Source of the DNA: Pseudomonas quercus
Lineage (GTDB): Bacteria; Pseudomonadota; Gammaproteobacteria; Pseudomonadales; Pseudomonadaceae
DNA length: 64,000 bases
Assembly: GCF_012033695.1 (NCBI RefSeq)
Contig: NZ_JAAVJI010000007.1
Span: forward strand, 62,001 to 126,000
Direction: 5' to 3'
The notes beneath the pieces were generated by a model that did not search any database, had not been told where the DNA came from, and worked only from the letters and a program-made list of their open reading frames with translations. This document shows, one piece after another, positions 9,148 through 19,048 of this stretch. The number at the start of each line of letters is the position of its first letter. Within the stretch, counting starts at the first letter, position 1. Both the position numbers and the translations under genes were made by a program.

Positions 9148-9361
9148 ATGCATACCTCCAAATTGAGTGTGCATAATCATTTTCACGCCACCTGTAGAAC
9201 GCTCAAGCTTAAATAATTATTTTTTAAAACGCGCCATTGGAAATCCCACTCCAATCTCAGCGGTGCTTTCATTGAAAAAACTAAACCCGTGAACAGCTTA
9301 TGAGCACTCAGACCTTAGAAGATGATGAGCAGACACATGCTTTATAGACGTACTAGAACAG

Positions 9362-9389
9362 AAAACCCCGGCACAGTGGCCGGGGTTTT
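9362..9389 (-). terminator. Rho-independent terminator of the rpsP-rplS operon
   Basis: The arms AAAACCCCGGC / GCCGGGGTTTT form an 11-bp perfect stem around a 6-nt loop and end in a T run on the minus strand, 30 bp beyond the rplS stop codon. Confidence 0.9.
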
Positions 9390-9418
9390 CGGGTAAGCCT
9401 TGGAGGCTTATGCCGCTA

Positions 9419-9769
9419 TCAGGAAAGCTTTTCCTTGATACGGGCAGCCTTGCCAGACAGCTCGCGCAGGTAGTACAGCTTGGCTTTACGCACGTCACCA
9501 CGACGTTTCACGGCCAGGCTGTCGATCTGTGGGCTGTAGGTCTGGAAGGTACGCTCAACGCCAACACCGTTAGAGATCTTGCGAACGGTGAATGCGCTGT
9601 TGACGCCGCGGTTACGCTTGCCGATGACAACACCCTCGAAGGCCTGCAAGCGGGTACGCTCGCCTTCCTTTACCTTCACTTGAACGACAACGGTGTCGCC
9701 AGGTGCGAAGGTCGGGATTTCCTTGGTCATCTGCTCGGCTTCGAGCTGAAGGATAATCTTGTTGGTCAT
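9419..9769 (-). CDS. rplS: 50S ribosomal protein L19
   Basis: L19 lies at the 30S-50S interface. The 116-residue product, beginning [21 protein letters not shown] and containing [22 protein letters not shown], matches bL19 along its length. It is the last gene of the ffh/rpsP-rimM-trmD-rplS operon, 43 bp after trmD, and is followed by a strong terminator. Confidence 0.98.
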   Translation of the reverse strand: MTNKIILQLEAEQMTKEIPTFAPGDTVVVQVKVKEGERTRLQAFEGVVIGKRNRGVNSAFTVRKISNGVGVERTFQTYSPQIDSLAVKRRGDVRKAKLYYLRELSGKAARIKEKLS

Positions 9770-9812
9770 GCTGTGCTCCTAAGGCAAAGGTGATTCATTT
9801 GCCATCGATACG

Positions 9813-10565
9813 TTAACTATCGTCCCGCTCACGGAAATACTCCGCCAGCAGCTTTTGCTCTTCTCCAGAAAGTGAGCGACTTTCCAGAAGATCAGGCCGT
9901 CGTTCGTAGGTCCGCCCAAGGGACTGCTGCAAACGCCAGCGCCGGATATGTGCATGGTTGCCGCTAAGCAACACGTCGGGTACACGCCGTTCCGCATACA
10001 CCTCAGGTCGGGTGTAGTGCGGGCAATCCAGCAGGCCATCCGTGAAGGAATCCTCCTCCGCGGAGTCTGCATGCCCTAAAGCTCCAGGCAGCAAACGTGT
10101 AACCGCATCGATCAGCACCATGGCCGGCAGCTCGCCACCGGACAACACGTAATCGCCAATCGACCACTCTTCATCCACATGCGCTTCAATGAAACGCTCG
10201 TCGATGCCTTCATACCGCCCGGCAATCAGAATCAGGGATTCCGCCGTTGCCAGTTGCTTCACCGCAGCCTGTGTCAGGCGTTGGCCTTGTGGCGACAGAT
10301 AGATCACCTTCGCCGTGCCTCCGGTTGCCTGCCTGGCCTCGGCCAGCGCATCTTCCAGTGGCTTGATCTTCATTACCATTCCCGGCCCACCGCCGAACGG
10401 GCGGTCGTCCACCGTGTGATGACGGTCCGTGGTGTAGGCCCGCGGGTTGCGACAGGTCAGCTCAAGCAAACCCTGCTTTACCGCGCGGCTGGTAATGCCG
10501 TATTCGCTGATGGCCGAAAACATCTCCGGAAACAGGGTGATGACTTCTATGCGCAGGCTCGCCAT
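9813..10565 (-). CDS. trmD: tRNA (guanine-N1)-methyltransferase TrmD
   Basis: TrmD makes m1G37 in tRNA from S-adenosylmethionine, preventing +1 frameshifting. The 250-residue protein has the SPOUT-family knot region ([36 protein letters not shown]) and the usual N-terminus [16 protein letters not shown]. It starts 3 bp after rimM, which points to translational coupling inside the ribosomal operon. Confidence 0.98.
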   Translation of the reverse strand: MASLRIEVITLFPEMFSAISEYGITSRAVKQGLLELTCRNPRAYTTDRHHTVDDRPFGGGPGMVMKIKPLEDALAEARQATGGTAKVIYLSPQGQRLTQAAVKQLATAESLILIAGRYEGIDERFIEAHVDEEWSIGDYVLSGGELPAMVLIDAVTRLLPGALGHADSAEEDSFTDGLLDCPHYTRPEVYAERRVPDVLLSGNHAHIRRWRLQQSLGRTYERRPDLLESRSLSGEEQKLLAEYFRERDDS

Positions 10566-10568
10566 GGC

Positions 10569-11105
10569 CTAGAAATCCGCATCCCACTCAACCCTCATTA
10601 CACCGGCACCCAAGTCGATGGCTTGCACGCAGTCGTCCGTATAGGGCAACAGCCGCTCGCGATCATCCAGGCTACCTGCACAAGGCTTGACCACCATTAC
10701 ATCGTTGGCGCCGGTTTCGAGCAGGTGATCAACCTTGCCCAACACCTGCCCTTTGCCATCAATGACCTGTAACCCCTGAAGCTGCCACCAGTAGTAGTCG
10801 CCATCAGAGAGGTCGGGCAGCAGGCTGCGCGCGATGCAGATCTCGTAACCGGCAAGGAGGCGGGCCTCTTCACGGTCATCAAGACCTTTCAACTTTGCGA
10901 CCAGGACCTTGTTCTGCGAACGGCCACTGATCATGTCCACCTGCTTCACGGTGCCTTCATGCCGAAGCGTCCAGCGTGTGTAATCAAGCAGGTTTTCAAT
11001 CGGGTCGGTAAAGGAGTACACCTTCACTTCACCGCGAACACCGTGCACCGAAACAATTTTGCCGATGACGATGAGGTCATCTGCGGCGTCTGGCGTCGGG
11101 TTCAT
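10569..11105 (-). CDS. rimM: Ribosome maturation factor RimM
   Basis: RimM binds S19 and assists maturation of the 30S head. The 178-residue product has the N-terminal RimM domain (IVIGKIVSVHGVRGEVKVYSF) and the C-terminal PRC-barrel (YYWWQLQGLQVID). It lies 5 bp downstream of rpsP and 3 bp upstream of trmD in the conserved operon order. Confidence 0.98.
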   Translation of the reverse strand: MNPTPDAADDLIVIGKIVSVHGVRGEVKVYSFTDPIENLLDYTRWTLRHEGTVKQVDMISGRSQNKVLVAKLKGLDDREEARLLAGYEICIARSLLPDLSDGDYYWWQLQGLQVIDGKGQVLGKVDHLLETGANDVMVVKPCAGSLDDRERLLPYTDDCVQAIDLGAGVMRVEWDADF

Positions 11106-11110
11106 ACTGC

Positions 11111-11362
11111 TCAGGCAGCAGCCTTGGCAGCGTCCTTCAGCAGCTGAGCAACACGCTCAGACGGCTGGGCGCCCTGGGACAGCCAGTAGCTTACGCGCTC
11201 CTGGTTGACGGACAGGCGAACTTCGCCACCGGCAGCGATCGGGTTGAAGAAGCCAACACGCTCGTTGAAACGACCGTCGCGCGCATTGCGGCTATCGGTC
11301 ACGGTGAGGTGGTAAAACGGGCGCTTTTTAGAGCCGCCACGGGCAAGACGGATGGTTACCAT
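11111..11362 (-). CDS. rpsP: 30S ribosomal protein S16
   Basis: bS16 is an early-assembly 30S protein. The start at 11362 ([19 protein letters not shown]) gives the standard 83 residues; the longer open frame upstream is not family-like. It is the first short gene after ffh, from which it is separated by about 190 bp carrying a tandem repeat and presumably its own promoter. Confidence 0.98.
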   Translation of the reverse strand: MVTIRLARGGSKKRPFYHLTVTDSRNARDGRFNERVGFFNPIAAGGEVRLSVNQERVSYWLSQGAQPSERVAQLLKDAAKAAA

Positions 11363-11508
11363 ATGAACATCGTTCCTGTTGTCGGTGCTGCAAATCTGTA
11401 AGGCACAGCGGGCACGGGTGCCCGAAAGGCCGCATATTCTCAGGGAACGCCGGAGTTTTTGCAAACTCCTTTTGCCCCTGAGGCGGGCAGGCGTCGAAAA
11501 AGGCAGCC

Positions 11509-11544
11509 GAACGGCTTGCCGAACGGCTTGCCGAACGGCTTGCC
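11509..11544. repeat. Three exact tandem copies of a 12-bp unit
   Basis: GAACGGCTTGCC is repeated three times without mismatch at 11509-11520, 11521-11532 and 11533-11544. The array begins 9 bp beyond the ffh stop codon, in the ffh-rpsP gap. A GC-rich array of this kind could slip in length between strains. Confidence 0.9.
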
Positions 11545-11552
11545 CAGTCGCA

Positions 11553-12926
11553 TCAAAGGCGCGGCATGCCGCCGGGCATCATCCCACCAAGGCCGCGCAT
11601 CATTTTTGCCATGCCGCCCTTGGCCGAGAATTTTTTCATCATTTTCTGCATCTGCTTGTGCTGCTTGATCAAGCGGCCCACGTCCTGGACCTGCGTACCT
11701 GAACCCAGGGCGATACGGCGCTTGCGCGAACCGCTGAGCAGGTCCGGGTCGCGGCGCTCGGCTGGGGTCATGGAATTGATGATCGCTTCCATCTGCTTGA
11801 ACTGTTTTTCAGCCGCGCCTTGGGCATTGCCCATTTGGGAGAGGTTCACGCCGCCGATGTTGGGCAGTTTTTCCATCAGGCTGCCCAGGCCGCCCATGGT
11901 TTTCATTTGCTGCAGCTGGTCGCGGAAGTCTTCGAGATCGAAGCCTTTACCCTTCTTGATTTTCTTGGCGAGCTTCTCGGCCTTGTCCTTGTCCAGGTTC
12001 TGCTCGGCCTGCTCGATCAGGCTGAGCACGTCCCCCATGCCCAGGATGCGCGACGCGATACGGTCCGGGTGGAAAGGCTCCAGGGCTTCTGTCTTCTCGC
12101 CCATGCCGATGAACTTGATGGGCTTGCCGGTTATTGAACGCACGGACAGCGCAGCACCGCCACGGGCATCGCCGTCCACCTTGGTGAGCACCACGCCGGT
12201 CAGCGGCAGCGCATCACCAAACGCCTTGGCCGTATTGGCCGCGTCCTGGCCCGTCATGGCATCGACCACGAACAGGGTTTCAACGGGCTTGACCGCGGCG
12301 TGCAACGCCTGGATCTCGGTCATCATGTCGGCATCGATGTGCAAACGGCCGGCGGTGTCGAGGATGACCACGTCGATAAACTTGAGCTTGGCCTCGCGGA
12401 TGGCGGCTTCGGCGATGGCAACAGGCTTCTGGCTGATGTCGGACGGGAAGAAGGTCACGCCCACTTCACCGGCCAGGGTTTCCAACTGCTTGATGGCGGC
12501 CGGGCGGTACACGTCCGCCGACACCACCATCACCGACTTTTTCTTGCGCTCTTTCAGAAAGCGGGCCAGCTTGGCGGCGGTGGTGGTTTTACCCGCGCCC
12601 TGCAGGCCGGCCATCAACACCACGGCCGGCGGTGCTACATTGAGCACCAGGTCTTCGTTGGCAGCCCCCATGACCGATTCCAGCTCGGCCTGCACGATCT
12701 TCACAAACGCCTGGCCCGGTGTGAGGCTGCGCGATACTTCGGTACCGACCGCCCGTTCCTTGATGGCGTTGACGAAGTCCTTCACCACCGGTAGGGCAAC
12801 GTCGGCTTCGAGCAAGGCCATGCGCACTTCGCGCAAAGTGTCCTTGATGTTGTCCTCGGTCAGCTTCGCCTTGCCGGTAACATGGCGAAGCGTCTGGGAA
12901 AGACGGTCGGAAAGATTTTCAAACAT
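11553..12926 (-). CDS. ffh: Signal recognition particle protein Ffh
   Basis: Ffh is the SRP54 GTPase that binds 4.5S RNA and signal sequences for cotranslational targeting. The 457-residue product has the N domain ([22 protein letters not shown]), the GTPase P-loop [15 protein letters not shown], the DTAGR switch, the [14 protein letters not shown] motif and a methionine-rich M domain ending [11 protein letters not shown]. It lies upstream of rpsP, as in other pseudomonads, and diverges from the YpjD-like gene. Confidence 0.98.
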   Translation of the reverse strand: MFENLSDRLSQTLRHVTGKAKLTEDNIKDTLREVRMALLEADVALPVVKDFVNAIKERAVGTEVSRSLTPGQAFVKIVQAELESVMGAANEDLVLNVAPPAVVLMAGLQGAGKTTTAAKLARFLKERKKKSVMVVSADVYRPAAIKQLETLAGEVGVTFFPSDISQKPVAIAEAAIREAKLKFIDVVILDTAGRLHIDADMMTEIQALHAAVKPVETLFVVDAMTGQDAANTAKAFGDALPLTGVVLTKVDGDARGGAALSVRSITGKPIKFIGMGEKTEALEPFHPDRIASRILGMGDVLSLIEQAEQNLDKDKAEKLAKKIKKGKGFDLEDFRDQLQQMKTMGGLGSLMEKLPNIGGVNLSQMGNAQGAAEKQFKQMEAIINSMTPAERRDPDLLSGSRKRRIALGSGTQVQDVGRLIKQHKQMQKMMKKFSAKGGMAKMMRGLGGMMPGGMPRL

Positions 12927-13119
12927 GGGGGCGATCCTTTACAGGCTTCGTCGAACCGAAGTGGCATGCGGCCTGCCGATGTGCTCTGGCCACGGGCAAG
13001 GGAAGACCGGCGATTATAGCGGGAAGTTGCCTGGCCTGACACAGGGGCTGTCGGCAGTCTTTATCCGGGCCAACGTTCTATGCCACACTCGCGCCTTTAA
13101 TGGCCGCTCGTCAGGACCT

Positions 13120-13932
13120 ATGCTCCCCTTGCCCTCTAGTCTGCTTCCCAGCCTCGCCTCAGCCTTGATCTACGCAGCGGTCACGGCCTACCAAGGCACC
13201 CGGCTTGCACGCGGGGCCAAATCCAGCAAGCGCCTGCTGTGCGGCGCCGGTGTCGTGGCCGTATTGCTGCAGGCGCTGGCCGTGTCGTCACAGATGCTGA
13301 CCCCTGGCGGGCTCAACCTGGACTTCATCACCGCCGCCAGCCTGATCGCCGTGGCCGTGATCGCCCTCACCCTGCTGGCCTGTGCTTCGCTGCCCGTGGA
13401 AAACCTGCTGGTGCTGCTGTTCCCATTGGGTGTCGTTACGGTGCTGGTGGCACAGTTCGTGCCACCGGGCACCGTGCCGCGCATCGATGACGAGCCTGGC
13501 ATCCTGTCCCATATCCTGCTGTCCATCCTGGCTTATGGGGTGTTCACGATTGCGGCGTTCCAGGCGCTGCTGCTGCTGGCCCAGGATCATCAGCTCAAGC
13601 ACAAGCACCCGTCAGGCCCTATCCGCGCATTCCCGCCGCTGCAAACCATGGAAAGCCTGCTATTCGGCTTCCTCTGGGCTGGGTGGGTACTGCTGTCGCT
13701 GTCACTGATCTCGGGGTGGCTGTTCCTGGAGAACATGTTCGCTCAGCATCTGGTGCATAAAACACTGCTCTCCTGCCTGGCGTGGATCGTGTTCAGTGTG
13801 CTGCTATGGGGCCGCACGCGCCTGGGCTGGCGTGGGCACGTGGCCATTCGCTGGACCCTGTCAGGCTTTGTGCTGCTGATGCTGGCTTATTTCGGCAGCA
13901 AGCTGGTCCGTGAATACATCCTTCATATCTGA
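13120..13932 (+). CDS. Cytochrome c assembly-type inner membrane protein (YpjD-like)
   Basis: A 270-residue polytopic membrane protein of the CcsA/CcmC-like cytochrome c assembly family, usually labelled YpjD when next to ffh. The start at 13120 (MLPLPSSLLPSLASALIYAA) was chosen because the longer open frame upstream is antisense to ffh. About eight hydrophobic segments are visible. The family's tryptophan-rich WWD motif is replaced here by a region around FGFLWAGWVLLSLSLISGW. It diverges from ffh and precedes a CorC-like gene by 9 bp, so the two are probably cotranscribed. A specific role in haem delivery is not shown. Confidence 0.85.
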   Translation: MLPLPSSLLPSLASALIYAAVTAYQGTRLARGAKSSKRLLCGAGVVAVLLQALAVSSQMLTPGGLNLDFITAASLIAVAVIALTLLACASLPVENLLVLLFPLGVVTVLVAQFVPPGTVPRIDDEPGILSHILLSILAYGVFTIAAFQALLLLAQDHQLKHKHPSGPIRAFPPLQTMESLLFGFLWAGWVLLSLSLISGWLFLENMFAQHLVHKTLLSCLAWIVFSVLLWGRTRLGWRGHVAIRWTLSGFVLLMLAYFGSKLVREYILHI

Positions 13933-13941
13933 GCGCCCGCT

Positions 13942-15144
13942 ATGACGCCCCTGACTGTTGCACCTGCCGCTGGCGGCATTGCCTTGGCGCTGCTGTGGTC
14001 TGCCGGCCTTGGCACCTATGAACAGGCCCGACGCCTTCGGCTGGGGCGCGGCCAACGTGCGTCGGACCGTGAGCGGCTTAGCCTGGCGCTGGCGCGCCTT
14101 ATGTTTCAGGTGATTGTCATCAGCCTGGCGGTGGTGCTGGGGCACCACTGGCGACCTGATACAGGCGCTGCCTACGGTGCCATACTGGCCTGGCTGGCCA
14201 TTACCTTGCTGACCGGCACCTTGCCAAGGCTGCTTGTGCAGCGCTACCCGAATCGCTTCAACGCGCCCGGGCCTTTGCTATGGCTTCCCGTGCGCGCCAT
14301 GGCCCCCCTGGCGACCCTGCAACAGGCCATGGTGGGCCCACTCTCCACACCCCGGCCTCATTCGCCGCCTTCCGAAAGCATGGACCAACGCCATGCTGAC
14401 GCTTCGCAAAGCCCTGAATCAGGGGGCCGTGCAGCCCGGCAAACCATTGCTGCCAGCATCATGGGGCTGGACCAGATGACCGTGAATGACATTCTGGTAC
14501 CTCGCCATGAAGTGGACGGCCTGGACCTGAACGACCCGCTGGAGCAGATCATCGACCAGTTGATGGTGAGCCGTCATACACGCCTGCCTGTGTTTCGGGG
14601 CGATATCAATCAAGTAGACAAGGTGGTCAATACCCGCCAGATCAGCCACCTTCTGCCCTCTCGCAGCCTGACTGAACAGGACCTCCTCGGGGCCTGCTAC
14701 GAAGCGTATTTCGTGCCTGAAGGCACGCCCTTGAACATCCAGTTGCTGAATTTCCATAAACAGCAACGCCGCCTGGGTATGGTGGTAGACGAATACGGCG
14801 AGGTCATGGGCCTGGTTACGCTGGAGGACATCCTCGAAGAAATCGTAGGCGAGTTCGAGAACGAGCAGGCCGCTAGCCACCCCCATGTCTTCCCTCAGGC
14901 CGATGGCCGTTACATCCTGGACGGCGCTGCCAGCTTGCGGGACCTGAACAAGGTGCTGGGCTGGCATTTACCTAGCGACGGCCCAAAAACGTTGAACGGG
15001 CTGGTGACCGAGGCACTGGAGTCCATTCCCGAGCGTGCGGTGTGCCTGAAGGTAGGGCGCTACCGCCTGGAGATCCTGGAAACCGAAGAAAACCGTGTCA
15101 AACGCCTCTTAGCTTGGCAGCACGTACCACCGGCTACACCCTAG
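13942..15144 (+). CDS. CorC/HlyC-family CBS-domain protein with an atypical N-terminal membrane domain
   Basis: A 400-residue protein. The C-terminal half is a standard CorC/CNNM module: a CBS pair (MTVNDILVPRHEVDGLDL to VVDEYGEVMGLVTLEDILEEIVGEFEN) followed by a CorC_HlyC domain. The N-terminal 140 residues have only about three hydrophobic stretches and lack the S-x-S-E-T-A type first-helix motif expected of the DUF21/CNNM transporter domain, replaced by WSAGLGTYEQARRLRLG. A proline- and serine-rich linker (about 134-160) joins the halves. It may have lost ion transport and kept nucleotide sensing. It follows the YpjD-like gene by 9 bp. Confidence 0.82.
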   Translation: MTPLTVAPAAGGIALALLWSAGLGTYEQARRLRLGRGQRASDRERLSLALARLMFQVIVISLAVVLGHHWRPDTGAAYGAILAWLAITLLTGTLPRLLVQRYPNRFNAPGPLLWLPVRAMAPLATLQQAMVGPLSTPRPHSPPSESMDQRHADASQSPESGGRAARQTIAASIMGLDQMTVNDILVPRHEVDGLDLNDPLEQIIDQLMVSRHTRLPVFRGDINQVDKVVNTRQISHLLPSRSLTEQDLLGACYEAYFVPEGTPLNIQLLNFHKQQRRLGMVVDEYGEVMGLVTLEDILEEIVGEFENEQAASHPHVFPQADGRYILDGAASLRDLNKVLGWHLPSDGPKTLNGLVTEALESIPERAVCLKVGRYRLEILETEENRVKRLLAWQHVPPATP

Positions 15145-15261
15145 CACAATCATCAAAGGCTTCATTCCTTACGCACTTTTTACGCGCACAGCCGCTCTAC
15201 TACGCTGTTTTTAGGCGCAGGGCGATACAGTGGCCACGTGTCTTCAGCACGTAGGTGCGCT

Positions 15262-16059
15262 ATGAAACTTCCACTTGTCAGTACGTTATCTTCAATAGCC
15301 TTCACCCGCCCGGCCTTTGCCGACGCCAATAGCAAACACCCTGATGCGGCAGCTTCGGCAGGCCCGGCCGGTTGGCATCAGCGTGAACAGCACCAGCAAC
15401 AGAATCACGACTTGCGCAGGGCATTAGCCAGCCAGGCACCGGACATGCAGCACATAGCCGACCTGCTTGCAGCGGGCGCGGACCCTGCAGCCACCTCTTC
15501 GAAACGAGGGGACACGGCAGCGCATGCACTGGCCCGGGCACCGGGCGTTTCCAGCAAACAGGCGGCTGCCTTGCTCGCACAATTGTCGGCCCATGGCCTG
15601 ACCAACCTGCGTGCCAGCAATGCCAAGGGGAATACGCCGTTGCATCTGGCACTTGAGGGCCAGAGCGAAGTGGCGAGCGCGCTATTGGCCCAAGGTGGCT
15701 ACTCGACCAAGCGTAACCTTCAGGGCGAGTCCGTCAGTGATATAGCCAAAGCCAAGGTGGTGGATGCCCGCACCACGGCGCTGTTCAGCTATAAGGCCGC
15801 GCAGCTCAAAGAGGCAAACCCTACTGAGCCGGTGCTCCAGGCCTACCAGTTGGCCAAGCGGCTGGAAGGTGCTGTGAAGCAGGCGAGTGTCAAAGAAAAC
15901 ACTAGGCCACGTGTTCGCTTTGCCGAGCCGCCTTCGTTAGGCGCTGCCGCTCGGGTAGTCGAACTGGAGCAGCAACTGGCTCAGGCGCAGCAAGTGATTC
16001 AGGGCCTGCAGGCAGACATTGCTCAGCTGCAGCGCTACGCGCCCGGCCCATCGCGTTAA
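15262..16059 (+). CDS. Periplasmic ankyrin-repeat protein with C-terminal coiled coil
   Basis: A 265-residue protein with a plausible signal peptide (MKLPLVSTLSSIAFTRPAFA, cleavage before DANSK). The ATG at 15262 was preferred to the GTG at 15238 because the signal peptide then starts cleanly. Ankyrin-type helices are visible at about 60-85 (DMQHIADLLAAGADPAAT) and 118-150 (GNTPLHLALEGQSEVASALLAQGG). The last 45 residues (VVELEQQLAQAQQVIQGLQ) form a coiled coil. Ankyrin proteins bind protein partners; none can be named here. It is flanked by unrelated genes. Confidence 0.72.
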   Translation: MKLPLVSTLSSIAFTRPAFADANSKHPDAAASAGPAGWHQREQHQQQNHDLRRALASQAPDMQHIADLLAAGADPAATSSKRGDTAAHALARAPGVSSKQAAALLAQLSAHGLTNLRASNAKGNTPLHLALEGQSEVASALLAQGGYSTKRNLQGESVSDIAKAKVVDARTTALFSYKAAQLKEANPTEPVLQAYQLAKRLEGAVKQASVKENTRPRVRFAEPPSLGAAARVVELEQQLAQAQQVIQGLQADIAQLQRYAPGPSR

Positions 16060-16167
16060 GCACGCACGGTGTCTCTCGGCGTCTTCGGCTATTCTGGCTG
16101 TCGTTCTGCACGGTATTAAAACAATACGCCAGCGCCGCCCTGTTGCGTTTGGCCACAGACTGCCGAG

Positions 16168-17481
16168 ATGCCCATGACTGCTACCACCCTTGCTGCCGAT
16201 GACGCTACCACGGGGCAACCTGTCAATTCCCTTGCCCGGGTTGCTACCGCCAGCTTTATTGGCACCGCCATCGAATTCTACGATTTTTATGTGTACGCCA
16301 CGGCCGCCGCATTGGTGATAGGGCCGGTGTTCTTTCCACAGAGTTCGGGCACCGCGCAGATGCTCGCCGCGTTCCTTACGTTCGGTATTGCCTTCTTGGC
16401 GCGGCCGCTGGGTTCGGCCTTGTTCGGCCACTTCGGGGACCGCGTAGGCCGAAAAGCCACGCTCGTGGCGTCCCTACTGTTGATGGGCGTATGCACAACC
16501 CTGATTGGCGTACTCCCCGGCCATGACCAGATCGGCCTGTGGGCCCCGGCGTTGCTGTGCCTGCTACGGTTTGGTCAAGGCTTGGGCCTTGGGGGAGAAT
16601 GGGGCGGCGCGGCATTGCTGGCCACGGAAAATGCGCCCAAGGGAAAACGCGGCTGGTTTGGGATGTTCCCCCAGCTTGGCCCTTCGATTGGTTTTCTGGC
16701 GGCAAACGGACTGTTCCTTGCCTTGGCAGTGGGCTTGGACGATGAGCAGTTCAGGGCGTGGGGCTGGCGTTTACCCTTCCTGCTCAGTGCGGTACTGGTG
16801 GTGGTGGGCCTGTACGTTCGCCTCAAGCTGGCTGAAACACCGGTGTTCGCTGCGGCCCTGGCACGCCACCAGACCGCTCGGGTGCCAGTGATCGAGGTCT
16901 TCACCCACCATTGGCGCCCTACCCTGCTGGGCGCTGCGGCCATGGTGGTGTGCTACGCCCTGTTCTACATCTCTACAGTGTTCTCGCTCAGCTATGGCGT
17001 AAAAACCCTGGGCTATAGCCGGCAGGGTTTTCTGGCCATGCTGTGTTTCGCTGTGCTGTTCATGGCCGTGGCAACGCCTGTTTCGGCATGGCTCAGCGAC
17101 CGCTATGGGCGCAAGCCGGTGTTATTGGTTAGCGGCGTGCTGGCACTGCTGTCAGGTTTTGCGATGGAGCCTTTGCTCACACAGGGCTCGACCACTGCGG
17201 TGGTGATCTTCCTAAGTATCGAGCTGTTGCTGATGGGGGCCACCTTTGCGCCCATGGGTGCCTTGCTGCCTGAGCTGTTTCCAACGCGAGTACGTTACAC
17301 CGGAGCCTCGGCAGCCTATAACCTGGGCGGCATCGTGGGCGCCTCGGCAGCGCCCTTTTTTGCACAGAAGCTGGTGGAAATGGGCGGCCTGGGTTGGGTA
17401 GGCGGTTATGTGTCCATCGCTGCGCTGATCAGCCTGCTGGCCGTGGCCTGCCTGAAGGAGACACGGGACACGGCGCTTTGA
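16168..17481 (+). CDS. MFS transporter, metabolite:H+ symporter (MHS) family
   Basis: A 437-residue twelve-helix major facilitator of the ProP/ShiA/KgtP-like MHS family. Diagnostic features are ATASFIGTAIEFYDFYVYATA in helix 1, the loop motif GHFGDRVGRKATL, LRFGQGLGLGGEWGGAALL in helix 4 and SDRYGRKPVLL in the second half. Such carriers import carboxylates, shikimate, betaines or similar solutes with protons; the substrate cannot be read from the sequence. An alternative start two codons later is equally possible. It stands alone and converges on purT. Confidence 0.9.
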   Translation: MPMTATTLAADDATTGQPVNSLARVATASFIGTAIEFYDFYVYATAAALVIGPVFFPQSSGTAQMLAAFLTFGIAFLARPLGSALFGHFGDRVGRKATLVASLLLMGVCTTLIGVLPGHDQIGLWAPALLCLLRFGQGLGLGGEWGGAALLATENAPKGKRGWFGMFPQLGPSIGFLAANGLFLALAVGLDDEQFRAWGWRLPFLLSAVLVVVGLYVRLKLAETPVFAAALARHQTARVPVIEVFTHHWRPTLLGAAAMVVCYALFYISTVFSLSYGVKTLGYSRQGFLAMLCFAVLFMAVATPVSAWLSDRYGRKPVLLVSGVLALLSGFAMEPLLTQGSTTAVVIFLSIELLLMGATFAPMGALLPELFPTRVRYTGASAAYNLGGIVGASAAPFFAQKLVEMGGLGWVGGYVSIAALISLLAVACLKETRDTAL

Positions 17482-17563
17482 CCGGTAGGCGGCGCCTGGG
17501 GGCTTTACCCTGTGGGAGTAGGCGCCAGCCTGCGAAAGGGTTCGAAGGCCGCGCCGGGCTGGC

Positions 17564-18745
17564 CTATAACTCGACCTTCACCGCCTGAGCAGCGCGAGTG
17601 GCCTTGGCGCGGGCGGCCTCGATGGATTCATCGCGGGCCAGGGCCACGCCCATACGGCGCTGGCCGTTCACTTCCGGCTTGCCGAACAGGCGCAAGGCCG
17701 TGTCCGGCTCACTGAGTGCGGCGCCCAGGTTGGCGAAGGCTGTTTGCTGCGAAGTGCCTTCCACCAGCACCACTGCCGATGCCGACGGGCCGAACTGGCG
17801 TACCACAGGCACTGGCAGGCCCAGAATGGCACGCGCATGCAAGGCAAACTGGGACAGGTCTTGGGAAATAAGCGTTACCAGCCCAGTGTCATGGGGGCGT
17901 GGGGACACTTCGCTGAACCACACCTGATCGCCTTTGACGAACAGCTCTACCCCGAACATGCCCCGCCCACCCAAGGCTTCAGTGACGGCGCGGGCCACCT
18001 CACGTGAGGCTTCCAAGGCTTTCTCGCTCATGGCCTGGGGCTGCCAGGACTCCTGGTAGTCGCCCTTTTCCTGGCGATGCCCTACCGGCTCGCAGAAGGT
18101 GGTGCCGTTGCCATGACGAACCGTCAGCAACGTGATTTCATAATCGAAGTCAATGAACCCTTCGACGATGACGCGGCCTTTGCCGGCGCGCCCGCCTTCC
18201 TGGGCATAGTCCCATGCCCCCTGCACATCGGCGTCGCTGCGCAACAGGCTCTGCCCCTTGCCCGAAGAACTCATCACCGGCTTGACCACGCAGGGGAAGC
18301 CCAGCACCTGCACCGCTTCACGGTAGTCCTCAACGGTGTCGGCGAAACGGTAAGGCGAGGTGGGCAAGCCCAACTCTTCGGCCGCCAGGCGGCGAATGCC
18401 CTCCCGGTTCATGGTCAGCTGCGCAGCACGGGCGGTAGGAATAACCGTGAAACCTTCGTTTTCCAGTGCCACAAGGGTAGCCGTGGCAATGGCTTCAATC
18501 TCGGGCACGATGTAATGGGGCTTTTCCAGCTCGATCACTGCGCGCAGGGCGTCACCATCGAGCATGTTCACCACATGGCTGCGGTGCGCGACCTGCATGG
18601 CCGGCGCATTGGGGTAACGGTCCACGGCAATGACCTCCACGCCCAGGCGTTGCAGCTCGATCACCACTTCCTTGCCCAGTTCGCCAGAGCCACAGAGCAG
18701 CACGCGGGTAGCCGTGGTCGACAGGGGGGTACCGATACGGGTCAT
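17564..18745 (-). CDS. purT: Formate-dependent phosphoribosylglycinamide formyltransferase
   Basis: PurT is an ATP-grasp enzyme that makes formyl-GAR from GAR, formate and ATP in purine synthesis, an alternative to PurN. The start at 18745 ([21 protein letters not shown]) gives 393 residues, the family norm. Visible parts are the N-terminal [15 protein letters not shown], the ATP-grasp loop [12 protein letters not shown], and the metal-binding region [25 protein letters not shown]. It complements purL and the guaAB genes also in this window, but is not in an operon with them. Confidence 0.97.
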   Translation of the reverse strand: MTRIGTPLSTTATRVLLCGSGELGKEVVIELQRLGVEVIAVDRYPNAPAMQVAHRSHVVNMLDGDALRAVIELEKPHYIVPEIEAIATATLVALENEGFTVIPTARAAQLTMNREGIRRLAAEELGLPTSPYRFADTVEDYREAVQVLGFPCVVKPVMSSSGKGQSLLRSDADVQGAWDYAQEGGRAGKGRVIVEGFIDFDYEITLLTVRHGNGTTFCEPVGHRQEKGDYQESWQPQAMSEKALEASREVARAVTEALGGRGMFGVELFVKGDQVWFSEVSPRPHDTGLVTLISQDLSQFALHARAILGLPVPVVRQFGPSASAVVLVEGTSQQTAFANLGAALSEPDTALRLFGKPEVNGQRRMGVALARDESIEAARAKATRAAQAVKVEL

Positions 18746-18829
18746 GGGGAGGTCCTCAAGGTGAACGAGTCGAGGGCCGCCGGGTGCGTACCCCATAAAG
18801 GCGCGCATTCTACATCAGGCGTTGGCCGC

Positions 18830-19027
18830 TTACAGCAATACGCCCTGCTGCCGCGTACGCTCATGGGCCTGTGCGATGACCTGCCGGCGCTCCTCATTGC
18901 TCATTCGCCCCCAACGCGTGATCTCATCACCCGTGCGCTGGCAGCCGATGCATAGATCGTGCTCGTCCATGGCACAGACGCTTACGCAAGGGGAACGCAC
19001 TGGGCGTTCGGCAGGGTGATCGTTCAC
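18830..19027 (-). CDS. DUF1289 family small cysteine-rich protein
   Basis: A 65-residue protein with the DUF1289 pattern SPCVSVCAMDEHDLCIGCQRTGDEITRWGRMS: four cysteines spaced C-x3-C-x7-C-x2-C followed by the conserved IxxW. The cysteines suggest metal binding; function is unknown. It lies 21 bp downstream of the Nudix gene in the same direction and is probably cotranscribed with it. Confidence 0.88.
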   Translation of the reverse strand: MNDHPAERPVRSPCVSVCAMDEHDLCIGCQRTGDEITRWGRMSNEERRQVIAQAHERTRQQGVLL

Positions 19028-19048
19028 AGTACTGCTCCCGCAGGCTGG

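Noticed and set aside
11566..13119. Upstream extension of the YpjD-like gene giving a 788-codon frame
   Set aside because: The extra 518 codons are antisense to ffh; only the part from 13120 is membrane-protein-like.
17510..17560. REP-like sequence (TGTGGGAGTAGGCGCCAGCCTGCG) between the MHS transporter and purT
   Set aside because: It resembles a REP unit only at its outer bases; the central palindrome is degraded, so it is not listed as a feature.
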